NCBI GenBank assembly: GCA_964582875.1
Contig: CAZOTZ010000001.1
Span: 1 to 64,000, forward strand
From: JAADDV01 sp964582875
Lineage (GTDB): Bacteria; Aquificota; Aquificia; Aquificales; Hydrogenothermaceae
Reading direction: 5' to 3'
Length of the DNA stretch: 64,000 nt
Made by a program: the position numbers and the translations under genes. Shown piece by piece: positions 42,146 through 49,890 of this stretch. Under the pieces are notes generated by a model. That model saw only the letters and a program-made list of their open reading frames with translations, ran no database searches and was not told the origin of the DNA. Numbering within the stretch: the first letter of the stretch is position 1; each line of letters opens with the position of its first letter.

Positions 42146-43161
42146 TTAATCATCATNNNNNNNNNNNNNNNNNNNNNNNNNNNNNNNNNNNNNNNNNNNN
42201 NNNNNNNNNNNNNNNNNNNNNNNNNNNNNNNNNNNNNNNNNNNNNNNNNNNNNNNNTCGTCGTCATCGTCGTCATCATCTTTCCATTTCTTTTTCCACTT
42301 TTTCCATTTTTCCCATTTATAGTGTTTAGATTTCATTATATGGAACCTATAACACATCCATCTTGGAACAGGCATTTCTATAATAAAAGGCTGTCCTAAA
42401 TCACATGGTTGAAGCTCTGGAGTCTGTTCAGCAGCTTTTGTGATTGCAAAGATGAAAAGTTTTCCATCACATGGAGGGAAATAACCTTCTCCAAAAGCTT
42501 CTGCTGCATCAACCAGGTCCATATATCTGTCAGTTTCAGGCTCAAAATTACCATCTCCCATTGTGTAATACCATATAGCTTCCTGAACCTCAGCTTTTGA
42601 ATAACCATCTCTATTGTTAATTATGTATAGGATTTTGTCATAAGGTATTTCATCATCATTGTAGTCTTTCTTCAGAAAATCAACTAAAGAAACTTCACCT
42701 TTTGGAGTATCAAATGTCCCTAAATCAGGAAGTGGTTCAAATGGAGAAAACATTCTAACTAAATAGTCATAATCGGCATCCCCTATAAGGTTCTGGTCTA
42801 AACACCACGCCTGATAATCCCTCTCGTTTTTAACAGAGTATCTACATTCATGGGTGATATCTTTAAAATTAAGTATCCTTGTGTACATACCATCTTCATC
42901 AAGGTTTATATGAGCTGTAACCCATCCATCAGGAAGGTTAAACGGCAGGGATATAGGGGAGCAGAACCTCTTTGAACCAAAAAACTGTTTGAAGTTAAAG
43001 TCAAACTTCTTAATGTTTACATTACATATTCCTTTGTAATTTTTGAAAGGCTTAAAGTCCGAGTCTTCAACAGGGCAGTCATCAGCAATAGCTTTAAATG
43101 GAGCAACTAAGAGCAAAGAGGCGAGTAAAAATACGAACAAAAATTGCTTTTTGAAAAGCAT
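42146..43161 (-). CDS. secreted protein with a probable Cys-Gln thioester domain and poly-Asp tail (contains an N gap)
   Basis: A signal peptide (MLFKKQFLFVFLLASLLLVA, cleavage near residue 26) leads to a Cys-rich protein of at least 301 residues. YQAWCLDQNL (Cys120) and, 73 residues on, ILYIINNRDGYSKAEVQEAI with WYYTMGDG (Gln193) match the paired motifs of thioester (TQXA) domains, in which Cys and Gln form an internal bond that can capture host or surface amines. The tail is HYKWEKWKKWKKKWK and then at least seven Asp. The Ns cut the Asp run. After them the frame GAT GAT, then TAA at 42148-42146, fits poly-Asp ending, so the reading MMIKPKGA is probably an artefact of N length. I know of no Aquificota example. 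Confidence 0.65.
42157..42256. other. assembly gap, 100 N, inside an Asp-codon repeat
   Basis: Exactly 100 N. Flanks are GAT/GAC codon repeats on the leftward strand (GATGATGACGACGATGACGAC then Ns then ATGATGATTAA is the rough outline), so the gap marks an unresolved trinucleotide repeat of unknown length. Confidence 0.97.
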
Positions 43162-43169
43162 CGCAATAC

Positions 43170-43195
43170 CTCCTCCTGAAATTGTTCTGGAGGAG
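43170..43195 (-). promoter_or_regulatory. hairpin that masks the Shine-Dalgarno sequence of the thioester-domain gene
   Basis: On the leftward mRNA CUCCUCC pairs with GGAGGAG, then an A-A mismatch, then three more pairs (GAA with UUC), closed by a CAAU loop. The second arm is the ribosome binding site AGGAGGAGG, seven bases from ATG 43161. Folding would hide it completely. Such leaders act as RNA thermometers or protein-controlled switches. Confidence 0.6.
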
Positions 43196-43224
43196 ATTTT
43201 GCAAATATGCTTCCATTTTGAAAG

Positions 43225-43239
43225 TACATGAAAAAACTG
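43225..43239. repeat. 15-bp direct repeat, copy 1
   Basis: TACATGAAAAAACTG, repeated 26 bases on at 43251-43265. Lies about 65-100 bases upstream of the thioester-domain gene start. The spacing (26) is about two and a half helical turns. Confidence 0.6.
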
Positions 43240-43250
43240 GATTTTTTATA

Positions 43251-43265
43251 TACATGAAAAAACTG
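43251..43265. repeat. 15-bp direct repeat, copy 2
   Basis: Exact second copy of 43225-43239 in the same orientation, followed by AATTT where the first copy has GATTT. Possible regulator binding sites. Confidence 0.6.
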
Positions 43266-43296
43266 AATTTCCTATGAAAGGATTTAAAAATCTCTA

Positions 43297-43313
43297 TGTA
43301 AACTTTTTTTACA
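43297..43313. promoter_or_regulatory. TGTAA-N7-TTACA inverted repeat
   Basis: TGTAA, ACTTTTT, TTACA, with the same spacing as the sites at 14567-14583 and 30521-30537. It lies 136 bases upstream of the thioester-domain gene and 191 upstream of gpsA. Confidence 0.3.
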
Positions 43314-43503
43314 AAAAAAAGAAGAGAAATGATAAATATTTACTTAATTATGTATTTAGCAGGCACGTAAGAATATTTTACAATAAGTAAAAAATCCCAA
43401 CGCATTAAAGATTTATAATCCATTGAACTAACTACAAAAAATGGTGGAATTAGCACAGAAGGTTTCTTAAAATTTATGTATACAAAAAAATAAGGTGATA
43501 TGT

Positions 43504-44502
43504 ATGTACAAAAAACTATCTGTTGTAGGTTCTGGAAGCTGGGGAACAGCCTTAGCTCAGGTATTTGCAGATAACTTTAAAGAGGTTATTGTCTGGGGAA
43601 GAAACAGTGAAACAATAAACGACATTAACAGAGAACATGTAAACAAGAAATACCTTCCAGAAATAAGGTTAAAAGACAATATAAAAGGGACTACAGATAT
43701 AAATGAAGCCTTTTTTGAAGGTGATATCGTTATTATCTCTATACCTACCCAGAGAATAAGGGAAGTTTTAAAAAATGTAAAAAGTGTTTTAAATAAACCA
43801 GTTGTATCTGCATCTAAGGGAATAGAGATAGAGAGTCTAAAATTACCTTCCCGTATCATTCAGGAAGTTTTAAGTATGAAAAGGGAACTTGTTCTTGCTC
43901 TGTCAGGTCCATCTTTTGCCAAAGAAGTGGCAAAAGGGCTTCCTACTGCTGTAACCCTTGCAGGTGAGAAAAATATCTCAAAAGAAATACAGAAAACACT
44001 TAACACAGAAACCTTCAGGCTTTATATATCTGATGATATAAATGGTGTTCAGGTTGGAGGAGCAGTAAAAAACATAATTGCAATAGCAACAGGTGCAAGT
44101 GATGGACTTGGATTAGGTTATAATGCGAGGGCTGGTCTTATAACAAGAGGTCTTTATGAAATGACAAAAGTTGCAAAGATATTTGGAGGAAAACCAGAAA
44201 CCCTTTACGGTCTGTCTGGTCTTGGTGATTTGGTACTTACAGCGACAGGAGAGTTATCAAGGAACAGAACATTTGGATATCTTCTTGGGAAAGGCAACAG
44301 TATAAAGGAAGCTTTTGAAAAAGTAGGGCAGGTTGTTGAGGGAGCTAAAACAGTGAAAGCGATAAGACAGATTGCTTTAAAATATAACCTTGAACTTCCT
44401 ATCTCTGATATTGTTTACAGGGTAATATACGAAAATCTATCCCCAAAAGATGCTGTTAGAATACTTATGAGTAGAGAACCAAAGGAAGAAAACTTCAGTT
44501 AG
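43504..44502 (+). CDS. gpsA: NAD(P)H-dependent glycerol-3-phosphate dehydrogenase
   Basis: 332 residues from ATG 43504 (AAGGTGA seven bases upstream). The N-terminal nucleotide motif is VVGSGSWGTALAQVFADNF. Catalytic and substrate residues lie in LALSGPSFAKEVAKGLPTAV, GGAVKNIIAIATGASDGLGL, GYNARAGLITRGLYEMTKVA and GLGDLVLTATGELSRNRTFG, all typical of GpsA. It makes sn-glycerol-3-phosphate from dihydroxyacetone phosphate for membrane lipids. It ends eight bases inside the convergent DedA gene. Confidence 0.95.
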   Translation: MYKKLSVVGSGSWGTALAQVFADNFKEVIVWGRNSETINDINREHVNKKYLPEIRLKDNIKGTTDINEAFFEGDIVIISIPTQRIREVLKNVKSVLNKPVVSASKGIEIESLKLPSRIIQEVLSMKRELVLALSGPSFAKEVAKGLPTAVTLAGEKNISKEIQKTLNTETFRLYISDDINGVQVGGAVKNIIAIATGASDGLGLGYNARAGLITRGLYEMTKVAKIFGGKPETLYGLSGLGDLVLTATGELSRNRTFGYLLGKGNSIKEAFEKVGQVVEGAKTVKAIRQIALKYNLELPISDIVYRVIYENLSPKDAVRILMSREPKEENFS

Positions 44503-45061
44503 AGAGCTTTTCTTTTATCTTAGGAACCATTAAAAATATAGAAACAACCAGTAGAAGAACACCTGCTGCTATAAAGTAGTACTCTTTAGCCTCTCTGAAA
44601 ACCTTTTCCGCAGCCTGACCAAATATATACCCGAGGGATAGATATATAACAGCCCATATAAAAAGAGACATCAGGTTAAATACCATAAACTTCCAGACAC
44701 TAAATCTCGTTGCCCCCATCAAAACCATAGGAACAATTCTCATACCGTACCAGAACCTGATAATAAAGATTGATAATGTCCCGTACTTATCAAAAAGTTT
44801 TTTTGCCTTTCTATATTTTTTCCTTGTGTAGCTGTTTTTAAGTAAAAGCTCTCTTCCTTTCCATCTTCCTAAAAAAAAGTAGATTATTTCATGGAGAAAA
44901 GCCCCAGACATTGCAAAAATAAGAGATTTTATAGGTTCTAAAAAGTGGAGTTTTATAAAGAAGCCTACAACAAGGAGGAAAAGTTCCCCTTCAAGGAACG
45001 TCCCAATAAATACAGCTACATAACCGTATACCTTAAGAAATGACTCTATATTTTCTATTAT
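44495..45061 (-). CDS. DedA/SNARE-associated-family membrane protein with apparent ATA start
   Basis: The frame is open from after a TAA at 45064-45062. The first ATG, 44911, cuts off about 50 residues that are clearly DedA-like: IENIESFLKVYGYVAVFIGT, FLEGELFLLVVGFFIKLHF, then ALS-type MSGAFLHEIIYFFLGRW. No ATG, GTG or TTG occurs between 45062 and 44911. ATA at 45061-45059 is preceded by AGGGGG with six bases between, which suggests a non-standard AUA start, giving 188 residues, the usual DedA size. The rest has FIIRFWYGMRIVPMVLMGAT and closing helices. DedA proteins are undecaprenyl-phosphate or lipid flippases. A sequencing error at the start is the other explanation. Confidence 0.72.
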   Translation of the reverse strand: MIENIESFLKVYGYVAVFIGTFLEGELFLLVVGFFIKLHFLEPIKSLIFAMSGAFLHEIIYFFLGRWKGRELLLKNSYTRKKYRKAKKLFDKYGTLSIFIIRFWYGMRIVPMVLMGATRFSVWKFMVFNLMSLFIWAVIYLSLGYIFGQAAEKVFREAKEYYFIAAGVLLLVVSIFLMVPKIKEKLSN

Positions 45062-45098
45062 TTACAGCCCCCTAAAAAATTGGACTTAACTAATTATA

Positions 45099-46313
45099 CT
45101 AACTTTCAAGATTATCTGCCTCTACTGCAGCTATAAGTTTTTCAGATATATCAGGTAAAGCAGCTCTAACCCTTACCCATGCTGATAACATAGGGACACC
45201 TATAGGGTTTTCCCTAAATTCCTCTTCAGCAAGTTTTAAAGCTTCTACAAATGCTTCAACAGCTTCTATTTCTGTATGTCTATCGTACTCAAGACCGTTT
45301 ATAAGAGAAAGGGCGTTATACTTTTCTATTGCGTATCTTGCTTCCTGAAGGTAAGTCATAAGAAGTGTTCTGAAAAACGACTCTGAAAATATTATTCCAT
45401 CGTGGGAAAGAACCCTGAATAAGGTTTTTGCTATATCACTTGCCATTTTCATAAGACCTTCTCTTGGGTTTTTCTTTTCAAGTTTCTGGTGTTTATGTTC
45501 ATAAGTTTCCATCACTTCAACCTGACATATCCTATTAAAAGAGGTGTTTTGATACACTTCACTTAGCATAGAAACCTCAAGTCCCCATGTTGGAGAAATC
45601 CTTATCCCCCTTGCAAGGGTTCTTATAAATGCAAACTCACCTGATAGTGCATACCTGAAACTGTCCAGATACTCAAGGTACTGGTTATTCCCAAGTATCT
45701 TTTTTAGTGCTCTTATAAGGGGAGTGTAAAAAATTCTTGTTACTCTACCGTAGAGTTTATTTGTAACCCGTGCGTAATAACCTTTACTGTACTCAAAATC
45801 AAGGGCAGGGTGAACCACAGGATAAAATAGTCTTGCAGGTAATTCCCTTGAGTAGTTTACAATATCACAGTCATGTAAACCTATCGCATATGCTGATGCG
45901 TCAGAAAGTATATAACCTAAACTCATCCACACAGAGCGACCCTTTCCTGGTATACCCACGTTAAAACCTGCTTCTTCAAGCTCCCTGTAAAGAGCCTGCA
46001 TACGGGGACCGTCGTGCCATATAACCCTGACTTCTGTTGGTATTTCAGACATTATCTTTTTTACTTTCTTGAATTCTTCTTCTGATGCCCTATCAAGGGA
46101 TAAAACTATCCTGTACAGGTACTTTATTTTTTTTATTTCCTCAACAATTTTAGGCATTGCTGGTCCTTCAAACTCTGAGTAAAGAGAAGGTAAAAGAAGA
46201 ACCATATTTCTTCTTTTTGCAAAAATCTGAAGCTCATACTCAAGTTCGTCTAATGAGCGGTTATTGAGCTTCTGCAGTGTTGTAATAACACCATTCTGGA
46301 AGAAATCTGCCAT
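45099..46313 (-). CDS. gpgS: glucosyl-3-phosphoglycerate synthase
   Basis: 404 residues. It looks like the archaeal/Persephonella form of GpgS, which uses a nucleotide-glucose and 3-phosphoglycerate to make glucosyl-3-phosphoglycerate. Visible: the donor region IPGKGRSVWMSLGYILSD, the metal-binding motif GLHDCDIVNYSRELPARL, FEYSKGYYARVTNKLYGRVT and ALSGEFAFIRTLARGIRISP followed by WGLEVSMLSEVY. The product is the precursor of glucosylglycerate, a compatible solute. It is nine bases downstream of a second glycosyltransferase. GpgP lies about 3.6 kb further to the right. The identification is by motif memory of the family, not alignment. Confidence 0.82.
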   Translation of the reverse strand: MADFFQNGVITTLQKLNNRSLDELEYELQIFAKRRNMVLLLPSLYSEFEGPAMPKIVEEIKKIKYLYRIVLSLDRASEEEFKKVKKIMSEIPTEVRVIWHDGPRMQALYRELEEAGFNVGIPGKGRSVWMSLGYILSDASAYAIGLHDCDIVNYSRELPARLFYPVVHPALDFEYSKGYYARVTNKLYGRVTRIFYTPLIRALKKILGNNQYLEYLDSFRYALSGEFAFIRTLARGIRISPTWGLEVSMLSEVYQNTSFNRICQVEVMETYEHKHQKLEKKNPREGLMKMASDIAKTLFRVLSHDGIIFSESFFRTLLMTYLQEARYAIEKYNALSLINGLEYDRHTEIEAVEAFVEALKLAEEEFRENPIGVPMLSAWVRVRAALPDISEKLIAAVEADNLES

Positions 46314-46322
46314 TTTCCACCT

Positions 46323-47576
46323 CTACTTCCATAGTTTTAATAAATAAGGTTTCATTTTTTCAAAATGCTCAGCCTGTTTTTGATAAAACATCTCAGCCTC
46401 TTCTTCGGAAAAGCTGTAAAGTCTGTTTACTGTTGAAGCAACTTTTGCATTATACAGGGGAATCATTGTGTTTAAAAGTTTAAATTTCTGCCTTGGGGTA
46501 ATATGGAAGTTATAAGCGTACCTGTAAACAATTCTTATCCATGTTTCCACAGGCATTAGAAATTTTTCTACATTCTCCTCTATAAAAAGTTTTTTTATTA
46601 CATCAAAATCTTCCTTTTCAAGTATTACCTTCCATACTCCAGCAAAGTTGTTATAACCTATTTTGAAATACTCAATAAGTTCATGCAAATCTATTTCAAA
46701 AGTTTCAGGTTCTACACCTACATACTCCCCAAAAATAGGAACATCTTTAGTCTCTCTTACATTTTTCCAGTATTCCTGGTAATCTTCCATAAGACTGAAA
46801 AGTGTTCCTACAACTTCCCTATACATACCAGAAAGGTCTTTTGAAGGGTCTTTTTCGTGGTGTATCTTTGCTCCCAATCTTGCCTGACAGATTTTAGCTT
46901 TTTTTACTATAGCTGTTGTTGTCATCCATATATCTATTCCGAAATGGGCAACATCTGTATGCCATACATCTTCGTCAAGGTACGTTTTTACAAGGTTGTA
47001 AGATATTCCAAAATCCCCACCTATAGGCTGTCTCACGTTGTATCCGTATAAAGCTCTTGTCATCGGAAAAGCTACGTTGTTGGTTATTGTTCCATCAAAT
47101 TTAAATCTCTTATAAAAAGGTGTTACGTAATCAAACCCTTTTAAAACAGGGTCAATTATATTTTTTACCCACTCTGGGGTTATTGATTTAAGGTCTGAAT
47201 CAAAGGTTGCTACAGCTTTCGGTTTTAAAAATTCTGCAGCTTCAAATACTGCCCGTAAAGCAGAACCTTTACCAGGTATTCCCCTGTATATAGTTACTAT
47301 CTTTTCAACATTTTTATAATCACTTAAATCAACATTCTCAGCTTCTTCCCTTGTATCATCTGTTGAACCTCCATCTGAAACGAAAATAACACCTTTAAAA
47401 TCTGGATAGTACTTCTCAATACCCTTTGCCACAGTTTCTATAACATAGGCTATTGTATCCTGACTGTAGTAAGAGGGGATTCCTACAACAATGTCAGCGT
47501 GTCCTATCTTTTCTATTTTTTTCCTTGCATCTTCCCTTAATGCTGTGGAAAATCTGTAAGGAGGGGATACATACAT
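46323..47576 (-). CDS. GT2-like glycosyltransferase, candidate mannosylglycerate/mannosylglucosylglycerate synthase
   Basis: 417 residues with a GT-A fold: DIVVGIPSYYSQDTIAYVIE, VIFVSDGGSTDDTREEAENV, IYRGIPGKGSALRAVFEAAE, the DxD-like FDSDLKSITPEWVKNII and RQPIGGDFGISYNLVKTYL. The PIGGDF segment and overall outline recall GT78 mannosylglycerate synthase and related GT81 enzymes. Its position 17 bases downstream of glycerate kinase and nine upstream of gpgS suggests a step on the same solute, such as adding a second sugar (mannose) to glucosylglycerate or a direct route from glycerate. The substrate pair is inferred from context. Confidence 0.72.
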   Translation of the reverse strand: MYVSPPYRFSTALREDARKKIEKIGHADIVVGIPSYYSQDTIAYVIETVAKGIEKYYPDFKGVIFVSDGGSTDDTREEAENVDLSDYKNVEKIVTIYRGIPGKGSALRAVFEAAEFLKPKAVATFDSDLKSITPEWVKNIIDPVLKGFDYVTPFYKRFKFDGTITNNVAFPMTRALYGYNVRQPIGGDFGISYNLVKTYLDEDVWHTDVAHFGIDIWMTTTAIVKKAKICQARLGAKIHHEKDPSKDLSGMYREVVGTLFSLMEDYQEYWKNVRETKDVPIFGEYVGVEPETFEIDLHELIEYFKIGYNNFAGVWKVILEKEDFDVIKKLFIEENVEKFLMPVETWIRIVYRYAYNFHITPRQKFKLLNTMIPLYNAKVASTVNRLYSFSEEEAEMFYQKQAEHFEKMKPYLLKLWK

Positions 47577-47593
47577 ATTTATACCTCTATAAC

Positions 47594-48892
47594 TTAATTC
47601 TCTAAAACAAGTATACTTACATCCATAACATTTGTGCCAGTGTTTCCTGTCAGTATCACATCTCCTGTTTTACTGAAAAATGTAAAAGAGTCATTGTTAA
47701 TCAGGTATTCATCTATATTAAGACCTAAACGTTTAGCTTTAAGATAACTTTTATAGTCAACAACCGCACCAGCTGCTTCTGAATTTCCATCTATCCCATC
47801 TGTTCCACAGCTCAGGAAAGCCACATTTTTTTCATTTTTTATCTCTTTTAAAAAAGAAAGACACATCTCCTGATTTCTACCACCTTTACCATAACCCCTC
47901 ACACTAACAGTAGTTTCTCCTCCAAACAAAAGGCAAACAGGGGGTCTAAAAGGATTTCCACTTTTTTTTATCTCTTTAGCTATAGATGATATTCCTTTTG
48001 CGATTTCCCTCGCTTCCCCTTTAAGTTGAGAGGTCATTATATATGTATTGAAACCTAACCTTTCAGCTTCTTCTTTTGCGTACTCAAGGGCTATAAGGTT
48101 ACTTCCTATAATGAAATGTTTTATATTTGGATTTTCTTCTTTTGGAGTTTCACTTATTATACCTTTCATTCCTCTTTCTATAACCGTTTTAACAGATACA
48201 GGAATTTTATCCCAGAGGTTGTACTTACGTAGTATCCTGTAAGCATCCTGATAAGTTGATTTATCGTAATACATAGGAGCTGAACCTATAGTAAAAAGGT
48301 CATCTCCTATAACATCTGATATAACAAGGACTATTCCTTTGGCTTTTGTGGAATGTCCTAATCTACCACCTTTTATTCTTGATATATGTTTTCTTATAAC
48401 GTTTATTTCCTCTATAGGTACTGAATTTTTTAAGAGTAAATCTGTAAGTTTTTTCAAATCATCAAGGGTTATAGGAGGTATAAGTTTTTCTATAAGAGCT
48501 GAACTTCCCCCTGAAAGAAGATATATAAAGAAATCTTCTTCTTTTAATCTTGAAAGTCTATCTAAAAGTAATTCTCCTGCTTTTAAACTTTTTTCGTCTG
48601 GTATAGGATGGGAACTTTTAAACACATCTATACTTTTCAGTTTTTCTGCATAATTGCACACAACAAGTCCATTTTTAATTCTGTTATTAAATATTTTTTC
48701 TATAGCTTTAGCCATCTCTATAGAAGCTTTTCCACTTCCAAAAACGTAGATTTTATCAGGTATTACAAAAAATTCATCTTTAACTTTTAATTGACTGTCC
48801 TCTAAGGAAATATTTTCTTTAATAAGGTTTTCAGGATGAACACCCCTCAGTGAGTTTATAAAAATAGAAACAGCTTTATCTCTTAACTCCAC
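47594..48892 (-). CDS. glycerate kinase, MOFRL family (GckA/TtuD type)
   Basis: 432 residues. The N-terminal DUF4147 part has YVFGSGKASIEMAKAIEKIF and LLSGGSSALIEKLIPPITLD; the C-terminal MOFRL part has CLLFGGETTVSVRGYGKGGR and FLSCGTDGIDGNSEAAGAVV, both diagnostic for glycerate-2-kinases. It phosphorylates D-glycerate. Next to gpgS and another glycosyltransferase it may supply or recycle the glycerate/phosphoglycerate acceptor of the compatible solute. GAGG precedes its ATG at 48892. It is the first gene of the leftward solute unit, after a 193-base spacer. Confidence 0.88.
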   Translation of the reverse strand: MELRDKAVSIFINSLRGVHPENLIKENISLEDSQLKVKDEFFVIPDKIYVFGSGKASIEMAKAIEKIFNNRIKNGLVVCNYAEKLKSIDVFKSSHPIPDEKSLKAGELLLDRLSRLKEEDFFIYLLSGGSSALIEKLIPPITLDDLKKLTDLLLKNSVPIEEINVIRKHISRIKGGRLGHSTKAKGIVLVISDVIGDDLFTIGSAPMYYDKSTYQDAYRILRKYNLWDKIPVSVKTVIERGMKGIISETPKEENPNIKHFIIGSNLIALEYAKEEAERLGFNTYIMTSQLKGEAREIAKGISSIAKEIKKSGNPFRPPVCLLFGGETTVSVRGYGKGGRNQEMCLSFLKEIKNEKNVAFLSCGTDGIDGNSEAAGAVVDYKSYLKAKRLGLNIDEYLINNDSFTFFSKTGDVILTGNTGTNVMDVSILVLEN

Positions 48893-49082
48893 TCCGAACC
48901 TCCATTCATAACCAGTTATGAAATAAAAATAAAAATCAAACCTTTATCTACCAATTACGGGAAAAGTAAAAGTTAATAATATCAATTACTTAGAGGTAGA
49001 TATAAAAATAGATGGTAAAATACCATATAAAACTGTATAAAACATAGGAAATAAAATCAAGATTTTTAAGAATAGATTAAGA

Positions 49083-49105
49083 ATTATCAGTCGTAAACTG
49101 ATAAT
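49083..49105 (-). terminator. stem-loop at the end of gpgP
   Basis: ATTATCAGT pairs with ACTGATAAT across a five-base loop, nine base pairs, covering the last codons of gpgP. No T run follows, so it could be a rho-assisted terminator or a 3' end stabiliser. Confidence 0.4.
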
Positions 49106-49890
49106 ATTTTAAGAATAATCTCGTTCCAGCCTTTACTACCAGGGTATGTTGACTTTACAAGATTATTAATTTTTAGATTTTCATAAGAACCATGGCTTTT
49201 TCTTATAAGGACTGGTATATCAACAGCTTTTAACATTGGAATATCATTTTTACTATCCCCTAACCCCACTGTTTTTATATCCCTGTAGATAGACATGTAC
49301 ACTTTTTCTGTCTCTCTGACAGCTTTCCCTTTATCCTGATTTTTTCCTATAAGGTGAAAAAACCTTCCTCCTTTTGTTATTTTTAGATTGTACTTTTCAG
49401 CTTCTTTTTCTAAATCAGGTAAAAGAGCGATATTTTCTATAATAAAAGGTTCTGTGTATTCTCTTTGTTTTGCAAGTTTTGCTTTTTCTATAGATAGCCC
49501 TGTAAGTTTCGCAACTTCTTCAACAGTCATGTCTCCAAATCCTTTTACAGGGAACTTCCTTTTCAGTTTTGAAAAAATACTCCTGATATAAGCGTAATCT
49601 TCCCCAAGCTTTATTACACAGTAGTTTTCCTTTTCCCCACAATCTTTTAGATACTTTTTATACCTTTCTGGGAAAAACACAGCTGCTCCATTTTCAACTA
49701 TAAAAGGTTCATCAAAACCAAGCTCATTTAAAAGATTTTGTATTTCTGCCCTTGTTTTACTTGAGACAACAATCAGAGGGATTTTTTTCTTCTTAATAAG
49801 TTCTAAAGCCGGTATAGCATCTTTATAAGAGTAATCTTCGTGGTTTAAAAGGGTACCGTCTAAATCTGTAAAAATTAGTAGTTTACTCAA
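49087..49890 (-). CDS. gpgP: glucosyl-3-phosphoglycerate phosphatase (MPGP-like HAD)
   Basis: 267 residues from TTG 49890, with GGGTGG upstream; GTG 49911 is an alternative. HAD motifs: LLIFTDLDGTLLNHEDYSY (motif I), PLIVVSSKTRAEIQNLLNEL (motif II) and TVGLGDSKNDIPMLKAVDIP (motif IV). The middle cap region (FIVENGAAVFFPERYKKYLK and the GFGDMTVEEVAKLTGL stretch) matches mannosyl/glucosyl-3-phosphoglycerate phosphatases. It removes the phosphate from the GpgS product. It overlaps the lipoprotein gene by eight bases and belongs to the trpB transcript rather than to the gpgS transcript. Confidence 0.85.
   Translation of the reverse strand: MSKLLIFTDLDGTLLNHEDYSYKDAIPALELIKKKKIPLIVVSSKTRAEIQNLLNELGFDEPFIVENGAAVFFPERYKKYLKDCGEKENYCVIKLGEDYAYIRSIFSKLKRKFPVKGFGDMTVEEVAKLTGLSIEKAKLAKQREYTEPFIIENIALLPDLEKEAEKYNLKITKGGRFFHLIGKNQDKGKAVRETEKVYMSIYRDIKTVGLGDSKNDIPMLKAVDIPVLIRKSHGSYENLKINNLVKSTYPGSKGWNEIILKILSVYD

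Larger units (their letters stand above)
43162..43503. other. 342-base intergenic region with hairpin, direct repeats and palindrome
   Basis: The longest stretch without a gene. It separates divergent genes (the thioester-domain protein leftward, gpsA rightward). It holds a ribosome-binding-site-masking hairpin (43170-43195), a 15-bp direct repeat (43225-43239 and 43251-43265) and a TGTAA-N7-TTACA palindrome (43297-43313). A TATAAT at 43414-43419 is a possible -10 for gpsA, though no good -35 precedes it. I see no RNA gene. Confidence 0.6.

Noticed and set aside
42130..42156. C-terminal MMIKPKGA reading of the thioester-domain protein
   Set aside because: It depends on treating the 100 N as true length. 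The codons just after the gap are in phase with GAT GAT TAA if the Asp repeat continues, which is simpler.
44495..44911. DedA protein starting at ATG 44911
   Set aside because: It would lose about 50 residues that are plainly conserved in the family; the upstream frame is open.
47594..49890. Gene fusion or missing gene in the 48893-49086 spacer
   Set aside because: The spacer has stops in all frames and no binding site; it looks like an ordinary promoter and terminator region.
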